From the NCBI GenBank assembly GCA_964650525.1, contig CAZYUA010000022.1, positions 1-64,000 of the forward strand: a stretch of DNA of 64,000 nt. Reading direction: 5' to 3'. The stretch comes from UBA1413 sp964650525 (GTDB lineage: Bacteria; Bacteroidota; Bacteroidia; Bacteroidales; Prolixibacteraceae). Position numbers and translations under genes: made by a program. This document shows, piece by piece, positions 42,082 through 51,820 of the stretch; within the stretch, counting starts at the first letter, position 1; each line of letters opens with the position of its first letter. Under the pieces are notes generated by a model that made no database searches, had not been told where the DNA came from, and was given only the letters and a program-made list of their open reading frames with translations.

Positions 42082-44018
42082 TTTTCCAGTTCCAGGTGTT
42101 CATTTTCCCAATCCTGCAAAGCCCGGACCAGTTCTTCCTTCAGTCTGTCGTACTCATGGAAGAACTCATCGGAGGTGATCCTGGAGGAATCGGCCAACAG
42201 GTGATCCATTTCCGACTTTTTAATTTCAAGCTGTTCAATAGTTCCTTCCAGGTCTGAAATTTTCTTTTCAGTTTTAGAGATCATCCGGTTAATTTCTTTC
42301 CTCATTTCAAAGGAGATCTCAGGTAGTTTCACCATTTCCCGGTCTCCCAGGTCCGGGCTGGGGGAGGTTTGTCTGGCAACGTAAGACCTGCGGTCCAGTT
42401 CTTTTAAAGAATCCAGTTTTTTCCGCTGCAGGAAATCATAGATTCCTCCGAGGTGCTGACGAATTGAATGGTTCCGGAACTCATAAACACAGGTCACCAG
42501 TCCGTCGAGAAATTCACGGTCGTGCGACACCACGAGCACTGTTCCTCCGAAACGGATCAGTGCCTGTTTTAAAATCTCTTTAGATTGGATGTCCAGGTGA
42601 TTGGTAGGCTCATCGAGAACCAGGAAGTTGACGGGTTCGAGCAAAAGGCTGATCATGGCCAGGCGCGAGCGTTCCCCTCCTGAGAGGACACTCACTTTCT
42701 TATCCACCTCCTCGCCTGAGAACAAAAAAGCCCCCAGTATTTCCCGGATTTTGGTTCTCACGTCACCGACAGCCACCCGGTCAATGGTTTCCAGTACCGT
42801 TAACCCGGGATCCATGCGGTCGGCCTGATCCTGGGCAAAATACCCGATTTTAACGTTGTGCCCAATTTGCAGGGACCCGGTAAAGTCGATTTCTCCCATG
42901 ATGATCTTTGCCAGGGTGGTCTTCCCTTCCCCATTCCGCCCCACAAAAGCCAGCTTTGCACCCCTTGAGATGGAGAGATCCACCTCTTTCAATACAGTCA
43001 GGTTCCCATAACTTTTAGAAATGTTCCGGGCTTCCAGCACTACGTTCCCTGACCGGGGAACCTGGGTAAAACGGATCAGCATCTGGTGGTTATCCTCCGG
43101 CTCCACCTCCAGGCGCTCCATTTTATCCAGGGCTTTGATCCTCGATTGCACCTGCACCGCCTTGGTAGCCTTGTAACGGAAACGCTCAATAAAGCGCTCG
43201 GTATCCGAGATCACCTTTTGCTGGTTACGGTAAGCCGCCAACAGCTGTTCCCGTTGTTCTTCCTTCCACTTCCGGAAAGCGGTGTAATTCATTTTCTGGT
43301 CTGAGATCCTGCCCATCGAAATCTCAACCGTCCGGTTGGTCACATTGTCAAGGAAAGCCTTATCGTGCGACACCAGCATCACCGATCCCCGGTAGGCTTT
43401 CAGGTAATCTTCGAGCCACTGGATCGACTCGATATCGAGGTGATTGGTGGGCTCATCCAGGAGCAGCAATCCCGGTTTACGGAGCAATAATTTTGCCAGT
43501 TCAATGCGCATTCGCCAGCCACCGCTGAATTCAGCGGTATTTCTGCCAAAATCGGACCTCTCGAATCCCAGCCCCGTAAGGGTTTGCTCCAGTTCTGCCT
43601 CATAGGAATTTCCCCCAAGCAATTCAAAATGGTCGCTTTTTTCGTGTACCTGCTCCATAATCCGGAGGTATCCTGTGCTGTGGTAATCGCGTCGGACTTC
43701 CAATTCCTGATTCAGCCTGCCGATCTCCTCCCTGAGAATCAGCAGTTGGTCAAAAGCGCGTCTGGTTTCTTCCCATACCGTCATGGTATCGGCGACTTCA
43801 ATTTGCTGGGGTAAATAGCCGGTTACCAGTTCCCTGGGCATCGCCATCCTGCCGGCAGAGGGAGACAACTCCCCTGCTATTATCCGGAGAAGAGTTGTCT
43901 TTCCCGAACCGTTTCTGCCGGTAAGGCCGATCCTGTCGCGGCTGCCGATCAGGAGGCTGATCTCCCTGAGCAACTCAAATCCGCCAAAGAAAACCGATAT
44001 TTTTTCCAACGATACCAT
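42057..44018 (-). CDS. ABC-F family ATPase (ribosome-associated)
   Basis: The 653-residue protein has two ABC ATPase domains and no membrane segments. Domain 1 has Walker A GRNGSGKTT, signature SGGWRMR and LLLDEPTNHLD. Domain 2 has GRNGEGKTT, LSGGERSRLAM and FLVLDEPTNHLD. An interdomain linker rich in Arg and Lys (about 240-300) and a C-terminal coiled coil (about 560-650) match the Uup/YheS-type layout. Such proteins act on the ribosome. The gene is followed without a gap by rlmB (25-bp overlap), consistent with a translation-linked operon. Confidence 0.92.
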   Translation of the reverse strand: MVSLEKISVFFGGFELLREISLLIGSRDRIGLTGRNGSGKTTLLRIIAGELSPSAGRMAMPRELVTGYLPQQIEVADTMTVWEETRRAFDQLLILREEIGRLNQELEVRRDYHSTGYLRIMEQVHEKSDHFELLGGNSYEAELEQTLTGLGFERSDFGRNTAEFSGGWRMRIELAKLLLRKPGLLLLDEPTNHLDIESIQWLEDYLKAYRGSVMLVSHDKAFLDNVTNRTVEISMGRISDQKMNYTAFRKWKEEQREQLLAAYRNQQKVISDTERFIERFRYKATKAVQVQSRIKALDKMERLEVEPEDNHQMLIRFTQVPRSGNVVLEARNISKSYGNLTVLKEVDLSISRGAKLAFVGRNGEGKTTLAKIIMGEIDFTGSLQIGHNVKIGYFAQDQADRMDPGLTVLETIDRVAVGDVRTKIREILGAFLFSGEEVDKKVSVLSGGERSRLAMISLLLEPVNFLVLDEPTNHLDIQSKEILKQALIRFGGTVLVVSHDREFLDGLVTCVYEFRNHSIRQHLGGIYDFLQRKKLDSLKELDRRSYVARQTSPSPDLGDREMVKLPEISFEMRKEINRMISKTEKKISDLEGTIEQLEIKKSEMDHLLADSSRITSDEFFHEYDRLKEELVRALQDWENEHLELEKWKKKKTW

Positions 44019-44036
44019 AAAGCCTTGTCAGGTCCG

Positions 44037-44044
44037 CAAAGATA
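44037..44044 (-). promoter_or_regulatory. Candidate -7 promoter box for the ABC-F/rlmB operon
   Basis: The minus strand reads TATCTTTG, an exact TAnnTTTG match, 18 nt before the ATG at 44018. No -33 TTTG is found at 19-21 bp. The rest of the 259-bp gap (44019-44277) shows no gene. Confidence 0.4.
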
Positions 44045-44277
44045 ATCAAAGAGTCCAAATCCGTGGTTGTCCCTCTGCAGGGTGAAAATGCTCCATCCTG
44101 CAGGCAGGAAATGGTACCATTGTCGGGAATAAAAAAGTTTGGGTAATTGATGATGATAACCTCAGGTTATGCTGCGGTTTTTACAACAAGACACGCAACC
44201 CGGCAGCCCGATGCAGAACGACGCGGAACCGGCCTGTTAACCATGTATTCCGACAGGGATCAGCAGGGAGAATACCG

Positions 44278-47073
44278 TCAGGGAGTCTCCCCGTGGCCGT
44301 ACCAGAGGAAATGGTAGTTCCCGGATCCCACGTTCACCACCATGCTGCTGTCTTCCAAGCCTGCGATCCAGGCATCAGGGAGGGGATTCCCTCCTTCGGT
44401 CACCCTTCCGGTTCCGGCACCAGGAAGAATTACCCGGGCTGAGGCATTCACCGGGACTGAAATATCGAGTTCATAGCGGTTTCCGCTCCTCCGCCAGCCG
44501 GAACGGGTTATTCCATAAGGAGTTCTGAACGAGGCGGATGCTTCACGGATGGGGCCTGCCATCTGAGGAGCAATGATCAATGTCCGGTAAGCTACGGAAG
44601 CATCACTCTGCGCGATGCCTGCCAAGCCGGAATAAAACCATTCCATGATATGTCCCAGCATCAGGTGGTTATTTGAAACCCTGTCGAGGGCAGCCCACGA
44701 TTCGGTGAGAGCGGTAGCTCCCTTTTTCAGCTGGTAGCCATACCCGGGAACATCCTCCCGGGCGTTCATTTCGTAGAGCAAGGTACCGGCACCTCCGTCC
44801 GCCAGGGCCCTGACCAGGTAATGGAATCCTACATCCCCGGCAGTTAGTGCTTTACCGGAATCTTCTATCGACCGCACCAGGGATTGGAAAACCGCATCCT
44901 GCTGATCTTCGGGCACCAAACCAAGTACCAGCGGCATAGCCAGGGCTGTCTGGCTGCCCGTGGAATAGGTATGATTTGCAGGATCGAAAAATTCGCGGTT
45001 GAACGCTTCGCGCACCTGATCCGCTTTTCCGGCATATTCAGCGGCCTCTGCAGGTTTGCCGAGAAGTCCTGCCATTTTCGCCAGCAGGGTAAGATCGTAA
45101 TAATAGATGGCCGATGCCGGCAGCCGGACAGGAGTAAGCTGCGCAAATCCGGGTGGGTTGGGCCCCTGATCGTACCAGTCACCCAACCCGAAATCCAGTA
45201 GGTGATTTTCTGATTTTGACTCCAAATACGCCGCATATCGCGTCATCATGTTCCAGGCCTCTTCCATCGGTTGCGTGTCACCATACCAGGACCGGATGAG
45301 CCAGGGAAGAATAATGCAGGCGCTGCCCCATTCCGGGGATTGGAGAAAAGGTCCTTCAAAACGGGTATACTCCGGGGCAATATTGGGTACCATGCCATCA
45401 GGGAACTGGGCCGTCATCATGTCACGCACCAGTTTTCGCGACAGATGATACACATCAAAATTAAAGTGCACTGCGGTGCCCATTAGGTGGGTCTGTTCCA
45501 GCCAGCCCAGTTTTTCACGGTGCGGGCAGTCGGTCATGACACTCTGCAGGTTGCTCCGGATAGCCCAACGTATCAACTGGTCAATGCGGTTAAAAAGCTC
45601 CTCTGATGTATGAAAGGATCCGACAGCGGGAGCAGAATTGCCGGTATGCAGCATCGTTAACCCGTAGATTACCGGCAGGTTGTCGTTGGCATTGAACTTT
45701 TCCGGCCGTGCTCCCTCCACCTCCAGGTAGCGGAAACCGTAGTAGGTAAACCGGGGTGACCAGGTTTCAATGCCTTCCCCCTTCAGGATAAAGGTGAGGA
45801 TAAAGGGTTTGCCGGTGGCCCCCTGCATCACCCTGCCGCCGGCATCCACCAGCTCTCCGGGGACCAGTTTTACAGTATCTCCGCGATGGCCTTTGACCCG
45901 GATCTCCGGGATCCCCGAAGCATTCTGTCCGAAATCGTAAACAAAAAGAGAGCCCACGCTGTCAACCGGTGTGATGCGGACAGCTTCCAACCGCTCGTTC
46001 ACTTGTACGGGATAGTCGCTCTCTGCTTCCAGCCGGTGAGTGGGCGCTTTAACCACTTTCGCCGGTTTCCAGGCAGCATCGTCAAATCCGGGTTTATCCC
46101 AGCCTTCCTGTTCCCGGGTGGCATCGTAGGTCTCTCCTCCATAAAGGCTGCTGTAAGTAACCGGACTTTCGTTCATCTTCCATAGCCCGTCGCTCACCAG
46201 TACCTCCCGGTGGCCATCCCGGTAAACCAGTTGTAGTTTCAGTATCATTTTCGGATTTCCATAAGCGGTGATCAGCTTACGGTAGCGGTTATTGGGAATG
46301 ATATAGAAACCATTTCCCAACATCATGCCGGCAGCATTAGCACCCTTTTGCAAAAGGGAGGTCACATCAAATACGTTATAAAGGCAGAAGCTGTCGTAAT
46401 GCGTCCAGCCGGGAGAGAGAAAATGGTCCCCGACCTTTAGTCCGTTAATCCTCAGCTCGTAATGACCCAGTCCGGTCACAAACACGAGGGCCTCCTTCAG
46501 TCCGGGTTGTATGGTAAATTCCCTGCGAAAAACGGGCAGGAGATGGTTTCCGCTGGGTTTGTCGCGCCATTCGGGGCGATAACCCGGCACATGAATCCCG
46601 GGGACAATCCGGTTCACCGGATCAAGCTCATCATACGCAATCCAGGCAGCTCCCTCCCAGTCGTCAGGATTCGTTAATCCTGTGGTGAACCGGGCCGGAG
46701 TGCTCCAGGGTGACTGGTTGTGATGGTTATCCCAGGCCATCATTTTCCATGTGTAGGAGGTGCCTTTCAGCAGAGCGGATCCTCCATAAGGCACGCCAAT
46801 GCTCGTTTCACTTTGTGTCTTGCCGGAATCCCAGACCAGGTCGTTGGTGAGAGCTTCTGAAACCAAAATTCGGTAAGCAGTCTGCACCACCTCGCGGCCT
46901 CCCGATTCCAGGGTCCAGCTGAAGGAGACCGCTCCTGGGTCAATACCCCGGGGAGTGGGGTTGTATCCGCACGACAGGGTGGCCACCCTGAAATCACTGT
47001 CCGAACAGGAGAGGCTGAAGAGCACGGGGATCCATACCCACCACCCGATTTTCACCATCTTACACGACATCAT
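44278..47073 (-). CDS. GH78 alpha-L-rhamnosidase, secreted
   Basis: The 931-residue lipoprotein or secreted enzyme (signal ending PVLFSLSC) removes terminal alpha-L-rhamnose by inversion. It has the usual order: N-terminal Ig-like domain (about 30-130), Bac_rhamnosid_N jelly roll (about 180-340), beta-sandwich (about 350-465), the (alpha/alpha)6 catalytic barrel (about 470-820) and a C-terminal beta domain. The GH78 block TDCPHREKLGWLEQTHLM (about 514-531) holds the acidic catalytic region. It is the last gene of the rhamnose operon, 108 bp after the GH106 gene. Confidence 0.93.
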   Translation of the reverse strand: MMSCKMVKIGWWVWIPVLFSLSCSDSDFRVATLSCGYNPTPRGIDPGAVSFSWTLESGGREVVQTAYRILVSEALTNDLVWDSGKTQSETSIGVPYGGSALLKGTSYTWKMMAWDNHHNQSPWSTPARFTTGLTNPDDWEGAAWIAYDELDPVNRIVPGIHVPGYRPEWRDKPSGNHLLPVFRREFTIQPGLKEALVFVTGLGHYELRINGLKVGDHFLSPGWTHYDSFCLYNVFDVTSLLQKGANAAGMMLGNGFYIIPNNRYRKLITAYGNPKMILKLQLVYRDGHREVLVSDGLWKMNESPVTYSSLYGGETYDATREQEGWDKPGFDDAAWKPAKVVKAPTHRLEAESDYPVQVNERLEAVRITPVDSVGSLFVYDFGQNASGIPEIRVKGHRGDTVKLVPGELVDAGGRVMQGATGKPFILTFILKGEGIETWSPRFTYYGFRYLEVEGARPEKFNANDNLPVIYGLTMLHTGNSAPAVGSFHTSEELFNRIDQLIRWAIRSNLQSVMTDCPHREKLGWLEQTHLMGTAVHFNFDVYHLSRKLVRDMMTAQFPDGMVPNIAPEYTRFEGPFLQSPEWGSACIILPWLIRSWYGDTQPMEEAWNMMTRYAAYLESKSENHLLDFGLGDWYDQGPNPPGFAQLTPVRLPASAIYYYDLTLLAKMAGLLGKPAEAAEYAGKADQVREAFNREFFDPANHTYSTGSQTALAMPLVLGLVPEDQQDAVFQSLVRSIEDSGKALTAGDVGFHYLVRALADGGAGTLLYEMNAREDVPGYGYQLKKGATALTESWAALDRVSNNHLMLGHIMEWFYSGLAGIAQSDASVAYRTLIIAPQMAGPIREASASFRTPYGITRSGWRRSGNRYELDISVPVNASARVILPGAGTGRVTEGGNPLPDAWIAGLEDSSMVVNVGSGNYHFLWYGHGETP

Positions 47074-47181
47074 TTGAAGTATTAATGTTCCGTTATTATC
47101 TTCCTGTCAACCTGCAATGACCAGCTCGCGCCGGAACGACAGACAGGACCATCAGCCTTCCTGATCCGCAAGCACGGATGG

Positions 47182-50100
47182 CTACCAGGTCCGGCGACTC
47201 CTGATCTGCACGGGTCCCAGGAGTCCTGAGGGAAGAAGCTCTCTTCCCCGTAAACGGTAGGGAGCCGTGGTCCAGGTAACCGGAGGACCCGATGGCAGGT
47301 GGTGATCGCCCAGAATCCGGTTGTGCCACGTATTGGTTACGCCGATTTCCAGGGTATTCTCCCCTTCGCGGATAAAACCGTCAATACGCACTCCCGGGGA
47401 AGGAGTCCAGCAAGTTCCGCAATCCTGACCGTTCAGGGTGACCCTGGCAACATTATGGAATATCCCGGGGTCGAGGTACAGAGAGATACCGGCCTCCACC
47501 GCCTGGTGCCAGCTGAACGTGGTACGATAAACTGCAGTTCCGGAGTAGTACCGGATTCTATCGTCTGCACTCAGGCTCCAGTCGGCCAGGGAAGAGAAGA
47601 CTACCGGTTCTGCCGGTCCGCCGCTGGCGGCATCGAAAACAACCTTCCATTCCCCGTCCAGGGTTATCTCCGGTTCTGTTTCCACCCAGTTAACCCCGTC
47701 CTTACGCTCGTTATCCCTGGTTTCTTCCCTGAAAATAACAAACACCGATTCCCGGGGAAGAAAGCGATATCTCAGGGTTGTTCTTCCATCACCCCTGGTC
47801 CACTGTACACAGGGTTCCAACACTCCGTTTAACGGGTTAAACAGATGAGGCACTGTTCCATCTACCCTGAACGATAAGTTTAGCATACAAACAGTATCCT
47901 CCTGACTGGCAATAAAATAGATATCCTCATCTGTTGTTTTTCGATGAGTCCAGGCCAGGTTCAGGTTCCGGTTACCAACAAGGTCAAGGGCATAGAAATC
48001 GGGAGGTATTCCCAGGGGATCAAAGGAAGACAAGCCGCAACGCCCCATCAGCACCCTGCCTTTTCCGGATGTAAGGCTAAGCTGACGATAACCTGTCTCA
48101 TCTTTGAGGAATTCTTCTTTCCCCGACAGAAGTTTCTCCATGCTAAGGTTTACATCGGATTCAGCAGGGGTTTTGTTTTGCCACCCGGGGGTTGCTGAAG
48201 GTTTTTCCGCCAAAAGAATGGTGGCGCCCTGGTCGACAAGGGTCAGGAGTTTTCCGGTTGTTTCAGCAGTCATCAGGTATCCGCCGGGGTTCGCCGGTGA
48301 AGTCCCCGGAATGACCAGCAAGCCATAGGAAGCTCCCGAGGGGAGCACGATCCTCCCCTTTTCGACACGGGCCAGCCTTAGCAGGGCATCCTGGTTGAAG
48401 GAATCATACTTATACCCCCTCAAAGGATCGCACCACTCCCCGGGGTCGGCCATATTCGCCACTGTCTTGACCCCGTCAGGCATTTCCCGGACCAGGATGG
48501 GATCGTTCTGTACTCTTTGCCGCTCCGAAACGACGCGTTGTTCACCGGTTATCCCCGGCATAATTTCCACCAGCCGTTGCGGAAGGATCGCCCTTCGTGG
48601 CAGCTCTTCTCCGGTGAAGACAGCAATATCCACAACCGGCACTCCCCGCTGCAGCTGGCCCTGGACGTTGGTAAGGTATCGTACCCAGGCGGTTCCGGTG
48701 CTCCACCAGGTCTGATCCCTTTGGAGAAAAGTGCCCACCTTGTCGAGGGTCATCCCTGGTTTTAGGTCTGTCCAGGGGTTATGGGTAAAAACGTGAAAGG
48801 CAAACCGGTTGATACCCGCAGCAAAATTGCGGTCGGCCAGCGACTTCAGCATGCCGGGATGCTCATCCCAGTCGAGCCGTATTTCTGTAAAGCTCTCCGC
48901 CTGGATGATCCTCTTCCCGTATATATGTCCGGCAGAAACTGCATCCAGGATATCGTTAGGTTTATCGTGCGAGGGGCTTCTGAACCAGAATTCCCCCATA
49001 GGGATATCGGTAAAACGGTAATGAGCCATCCCGTCACCGGCAAATACAGGAGCTGTACTCTCGGCGCTGAAAAGACAATTTTTCTCTTTTGCCAGGGTGG
49101 CCAGTACACCGAAAAAATTCTCCTCCATCAGTTCCGACAGGGTCATCCTAATGTCGTACAACACTTTTTCACTGACGCCGGCCTCTTTCACCGGGTATCC
49201 AGCCATTACGGGCAGCCAGGGTAACAGATCGTACCCTCTTTTTTTGCGAAAGGCATCCGGGAAAAGGGTTGACCAATTCTGGCTTCCGCATTCCCAGCTG
49301 TCGACGTGGAAAATTTTGAGTACTTTTTCCGCCTCCGGGCCGGCATTCCGGAAGGCCTCTCCAAACCAGCGGTCGAACTGGAGTGTCACAGCATCGGGAT
49401 TCAATTTATCGCATTCGAGTCCCAAACCTCCGCCACCGGTATAGTTGGTATGGCCGGTTGATGTGTGGCCCATCCGGAGAAGCATCCATCTCCCTGCCGG
49501 GGCTTCCCAGCGAAGTATACCGTCCTCATCCAGAAAGCGGGTAATATCGATCAATTTTGCAGGGTCAATGCATGATAATGCAGGAATTGCACCAGAGCCG
49601 GTTCTGGGGCTGATCCGCCAGATGGCTCCCGATTTACCTTCGTATTGCCCGATACGGCTTAAACCCGACAGTTCAATACCGGCAAGGCGGAGTTCAGGAG
49701 CCCACTTGGCATTGTCGAGGTCTTCCGCACCGGGTTCCGAGCCTGCCGGATCGAAAACAAACCGGAAGTACCTTGCAGTTACAGGGTTGATGAGGTGGGT
49801 GGAGGTTACCCCCAGGTCCTGCCAACCGTGGCGGTAAGGCTCCAGGCGGTCGTGACGTCTGAACCGGACACCGTCGTCACTAACCTCCAAAATCAGTCTG
49901 TTAGCCTGATAATTATGCCAGTTGGTGGTAATAATCGCCGACCGGCAGGTAAAGGGTTCCGAAAAAGAATACTGAACCATGCAGCGGTCGCGTGAAGTGA
50001 AGAGTCTGCTGTTACCGGGGGTAGCCAGAAATTGGACCTCCTCACCCGGGAGGTCGGTGGAGACAACCGGAATCCGCGTGTGAGAGGATTCCCCGGCTCC

Positions 50101-50673
50101 CTCAGGTGCCGGAAAGGCAAAAAGAGCAATATCCCTGTAGTAGTCATGGATGGCTTCAGGTTGCGGCATACGGGCTTCGAAGAAGTTCCTCCCGTCAATA
50201 AGGGTATCCGACCATACCACCTTCTGCATCGACAGGTCGGGTGTAATCCAGGGACCACCAGCCGTGGTGAAACCATCACAGGCATGAAAGGCCATTTTCA
50301 GGCCCAGACGGTCAGCCTCACTGAAAGCAAACCGAACCATTTTCCACCACCCGGGAGTCAACTGCCTGACCTTTGCAGGATACTCAAACAATGCACTGGT
50401 ATCTTTGATGGCGAAGAGGTAAGCTCCCCCGATGCCGGCCTGCTGCATCGCTTCCAGGTCAGCAGTAATGCCTTCGGCTGATACGGCACCGTGCATCCAG
50501 TACCAGAAGACCCAGGGCCTGGCTTCATCCGCAGCGGAATTTTCTGCAGGGATGGAATTACCGTTCCGGCAGGAGAAGTATATCCCAACAAAGAAAAACA
50601 GACTGGCATAACAGATTCTCTTCCGGAGAATCCTGTCACACAGGATGCTGAAGATTCCACCCATATTCCCCAT
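47182..50673 (-). CDS. GH106-family glycoside hydrolase (alpha-L-rhamnosidase)
   Basis: The 1163-residue protein has a lipoprotein-type signal (FFVGIYFSC). Family-typical starts are RPWVFWYWMHGAVSAEGITA and MQQAGIGGAYLFA (about 50-80). A catalytic TIM-barrel core includes FHVDSWECGSQNWS (about 450), where GH106 enzymes carry a catalytic acid. C-terminal jelly-roll domains (about 960-1163; ISLYLDPGIFHNVARVTLNG) follow. GH106 members release alpha-L-rhamnose from rhamnogalacturonans. The ATG shares one base with the stop of the upstream gene (TAATG), so the two are probably co-translated. A start three codons later is possible. Confidence 0.88.
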   Translation of the reverse strand: MGNMGGIFSILCDRILRKRICYASLFFFVGIYFSCRNGNSIPAENSAADEARPWVFWYWMHGAVSAEGITADLEAMQQAGIGGAYLFAIKDTSALFEYPAKVRQLTPGWWKMVRFAFSEADRLGLKMAFHACDGFTTAGGPWITPDLSMQKVVWSDTLIDGRNFFEARMPQPEAIHDYYRDIALFAFPAPEGAGESSHTRIPVVSTDLPGEEVQFLATPGNSRLFTSRDRCMVQYSFSEPFTCRSAIITTNWHNYQANRLILEVSDDGVRFRRHDRLEPYRHGWQDLGVTSTHLINPVTARYFRFVFDPAGSEPGAEDLDNAKWAPELRLAGIELSGLSRIGQYEGKSGAIWRISPRTGSGAIPALSCIDPAKLIDITRFLDEDGILRWEAPAGRWMLLRMGHTSTGHTNYTGGGGLGLECDKLNPDAVTLQFDRWFGEAFRNAGPEAEKVLKIFHVDSWECGSQNWSTLFPDAFRKKRGYDLLPWLPVMAGYPVKEAGVSEKVLYDIRMTLSELMEENFFGVLATLAKEKNCLFSAESTAPVFAGDGMAHYRFTDIPMGEFWFRSPSHDKPNDILDAVSAGHIYGKRIIQAESFTEIRLDWDEHPGMLKSLADRNFAAGINRFAFHVFTHNPWTDLKPGMTLDKVGTFLQRDQTWWSTGTAWVRYLTNVQGQLQRGVPVVDIAVFTGEELPRRAILPQRLVEIMPGITGEQRVVSERQRVQNDPILVREMPDGVKTVANMADPGEWCDPLRGYKYDSFNQDALLRLARVEKGRIVLPSGASYGLLVIPGTSPANPGGYLMTAETTGKLLTLVDQGATILLAEKPSATPGWQNKTPAESDVNLSMEKLLSGKEEFLKDETGYRQLSLTSGKGRVLMGRCGLSSFDPLGIPPDFYALDLVGNRNLNLAWTHRKTTDEDIYFIASQEDTVCMLNLSFRVDGTVPHLFNPLNGVLEPCVQWTRGDGRTTLRYRFLPRESVFVIFREETRDNERKDGVNWVETEPEITLDGEWKVVFDAASGGPAEPVVFSSLADWSLSADDRIRYYSGTAVYRTTFSWHQAVEAGISLYLDPGIFHNVARVTLNGQDCGTCWTPSPGVRIDGFIREGENTLEIGVTNTWHNRILGDHHLPSGPPVTWTTAPYRLRGRELLPSGLLGPVQIRSRRTW

Positions 50674-51800
50674 TATTTCAGTGTCTGATTGATTTCTCCG
50701 AAGGAGAGGCTGCTCTTACCCAGGTCACAGGAAGTGGCTACGGCAATGCCTCTTTGATCCTGCTTGTTTACCGCACAATAAAAATGGTAGACGATGCCTT
50801 TATACCGGACAACAAAGGATTTATGGGCAAACCGGTTATCGTAAGGTTCTGAGGGAGCAATCAGGTCGGCCCCGTCCCAGTCGGTCCAGTGAACCAGGTC
50901 GTAGGAACAGGCAAACCGGTTGAATGCGTAGGGTTTGTCTTTCCAGAAGGCTCCAAAATAGAACAAGACCCACAGATCGTTGATTTTCTGCAGGTAGGCA
51001 TCGCCGCTGATGCCCTGGTGGTGGTTAATCACCGGGTTGCGCATGTAACGGTGCCAGGTGATCATGTCATCAGAGACAGCCATCCCGATCCTTTCTGCTC
51101 CTCTTTCCGGATTCAGGCTGTCGCCGCGTGCGTTGTAATACATCACAAAAGGGGATCCTGTTTTTTTCTTCTTGTCACGGATGACCGAACTCTTATACAT
51201 CGTACTGTTTTCCCACCAGCGTACATCCGGATCGCGGGGCGTCAACACAGGGTGAGGAAGAAAATCCCATTCGTGCACTTTTGCAGGATCCCCGGCAGTA
51301 CAGGCTATGCCAATCGAGAGGGTGCCGGCTTCATAACCGCGGCTGTTGCCCCCGAAATAGGACATCCAAAATTTCCCGTTATACCGGGTGAGTCTGTAAC
51401 TGCCTCCCCACCGGGAATCCTGAAGTGCTGCATAGCCTGCCTTCTGGTTCCAATCCCAGGCTGTGCTGTCAGAAAAGGACATTATCCGCCCCAGGGTAGT
51501 CCACTCCAGCAGGTTCTTACTTTTTGCCAGCCAGGTCTCATAGCCCCGCCCGTCAAATACCAGATAGGTCATATACCAACTCCCCTTCCGTCTGAAAACA
51601 CTCGGACAATCCACTTTCCGGGAGTTATCGGGAGGAACCAACACCAGCCCGTACTTGTAGGGAGTTTTCACCTGCTCATAAACCAGGTTCATCCGTTGAT
51701 CGGAAACCTTTTGGCCAGTTGTTATACCTGAACTGTACCCGGATGCGGGGATCAGGAGCCAGAAGAAAGCAAAGACAGATGCGAAAACCGCACACTTCAT
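50673..51800 (-). CDS. Five-bladed beta-propeller glycosidase (GH43/GH130-like clan), family uncertain
   Basis: The 375-residue secreted protein has a signal peptide (MKCAVFASVFAFFWLLIPAS). Its repeats fit the GH43/GH32/GH130/GH117-type propeller: VDCPSVFRRKGSWYMTYLVF, YNGKFWMSYFGG, FVMYYNARGD and DLWVLFYFGAFW. Acidic residues in these blade starts could form the active site, but the exact family cannot be named by eye. The start at 51800 gives the signal peptide; the frame is open to 51902 but that would overlap the GH2 gene. It lies 20 bp after the GH2 gene and overlaps the GH106 start by one base. Confidence 0.78.
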   Translation of the reverse strand: MKCAVFASVFAFFWLLIPASGYSSGITTGQKVSDQRMNLVYEQVKTPYKYGLVLVPPDNSRKVDCPSVFRRKGSWYMTYLVFDGRGYETWLAKSKNLLEWTTLGRIMSFSDSTAWDWNQKAGYAALQDSRWGGSYRLTRYNGKFWMSYFGGNSRGYEAGTLSIGIACTAGDPAKVHEWDFLPHPVLTPRDPDVRWWENSTMYKSSVIRDKKKKTGSPFVMYYNARGDSLNPERGAERIGMAVSDDMITWHRYMRNPVINHHQGISGDAYLQKINDLWVLFYFGAFWKDKPYAFNRFACSYDLVHWTDWDGADLIAPSEPYDNRFAHKSFVVRYKGIVYHFYCAVNKQDQRGIAVATSCDLGKSSLSFGEINQTLK

Positions 51801-51820
51801 AACGACATAAGGTACTAATT

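Noticed and set aside
44150..44200. ATAACC-TCA-GGTTAT small palindrome as terminator of the rhamnose operon
   Set aside because: The stem is short, AT-rich and far (about 90 bp) from the GH78 stop, without a proper U-run.
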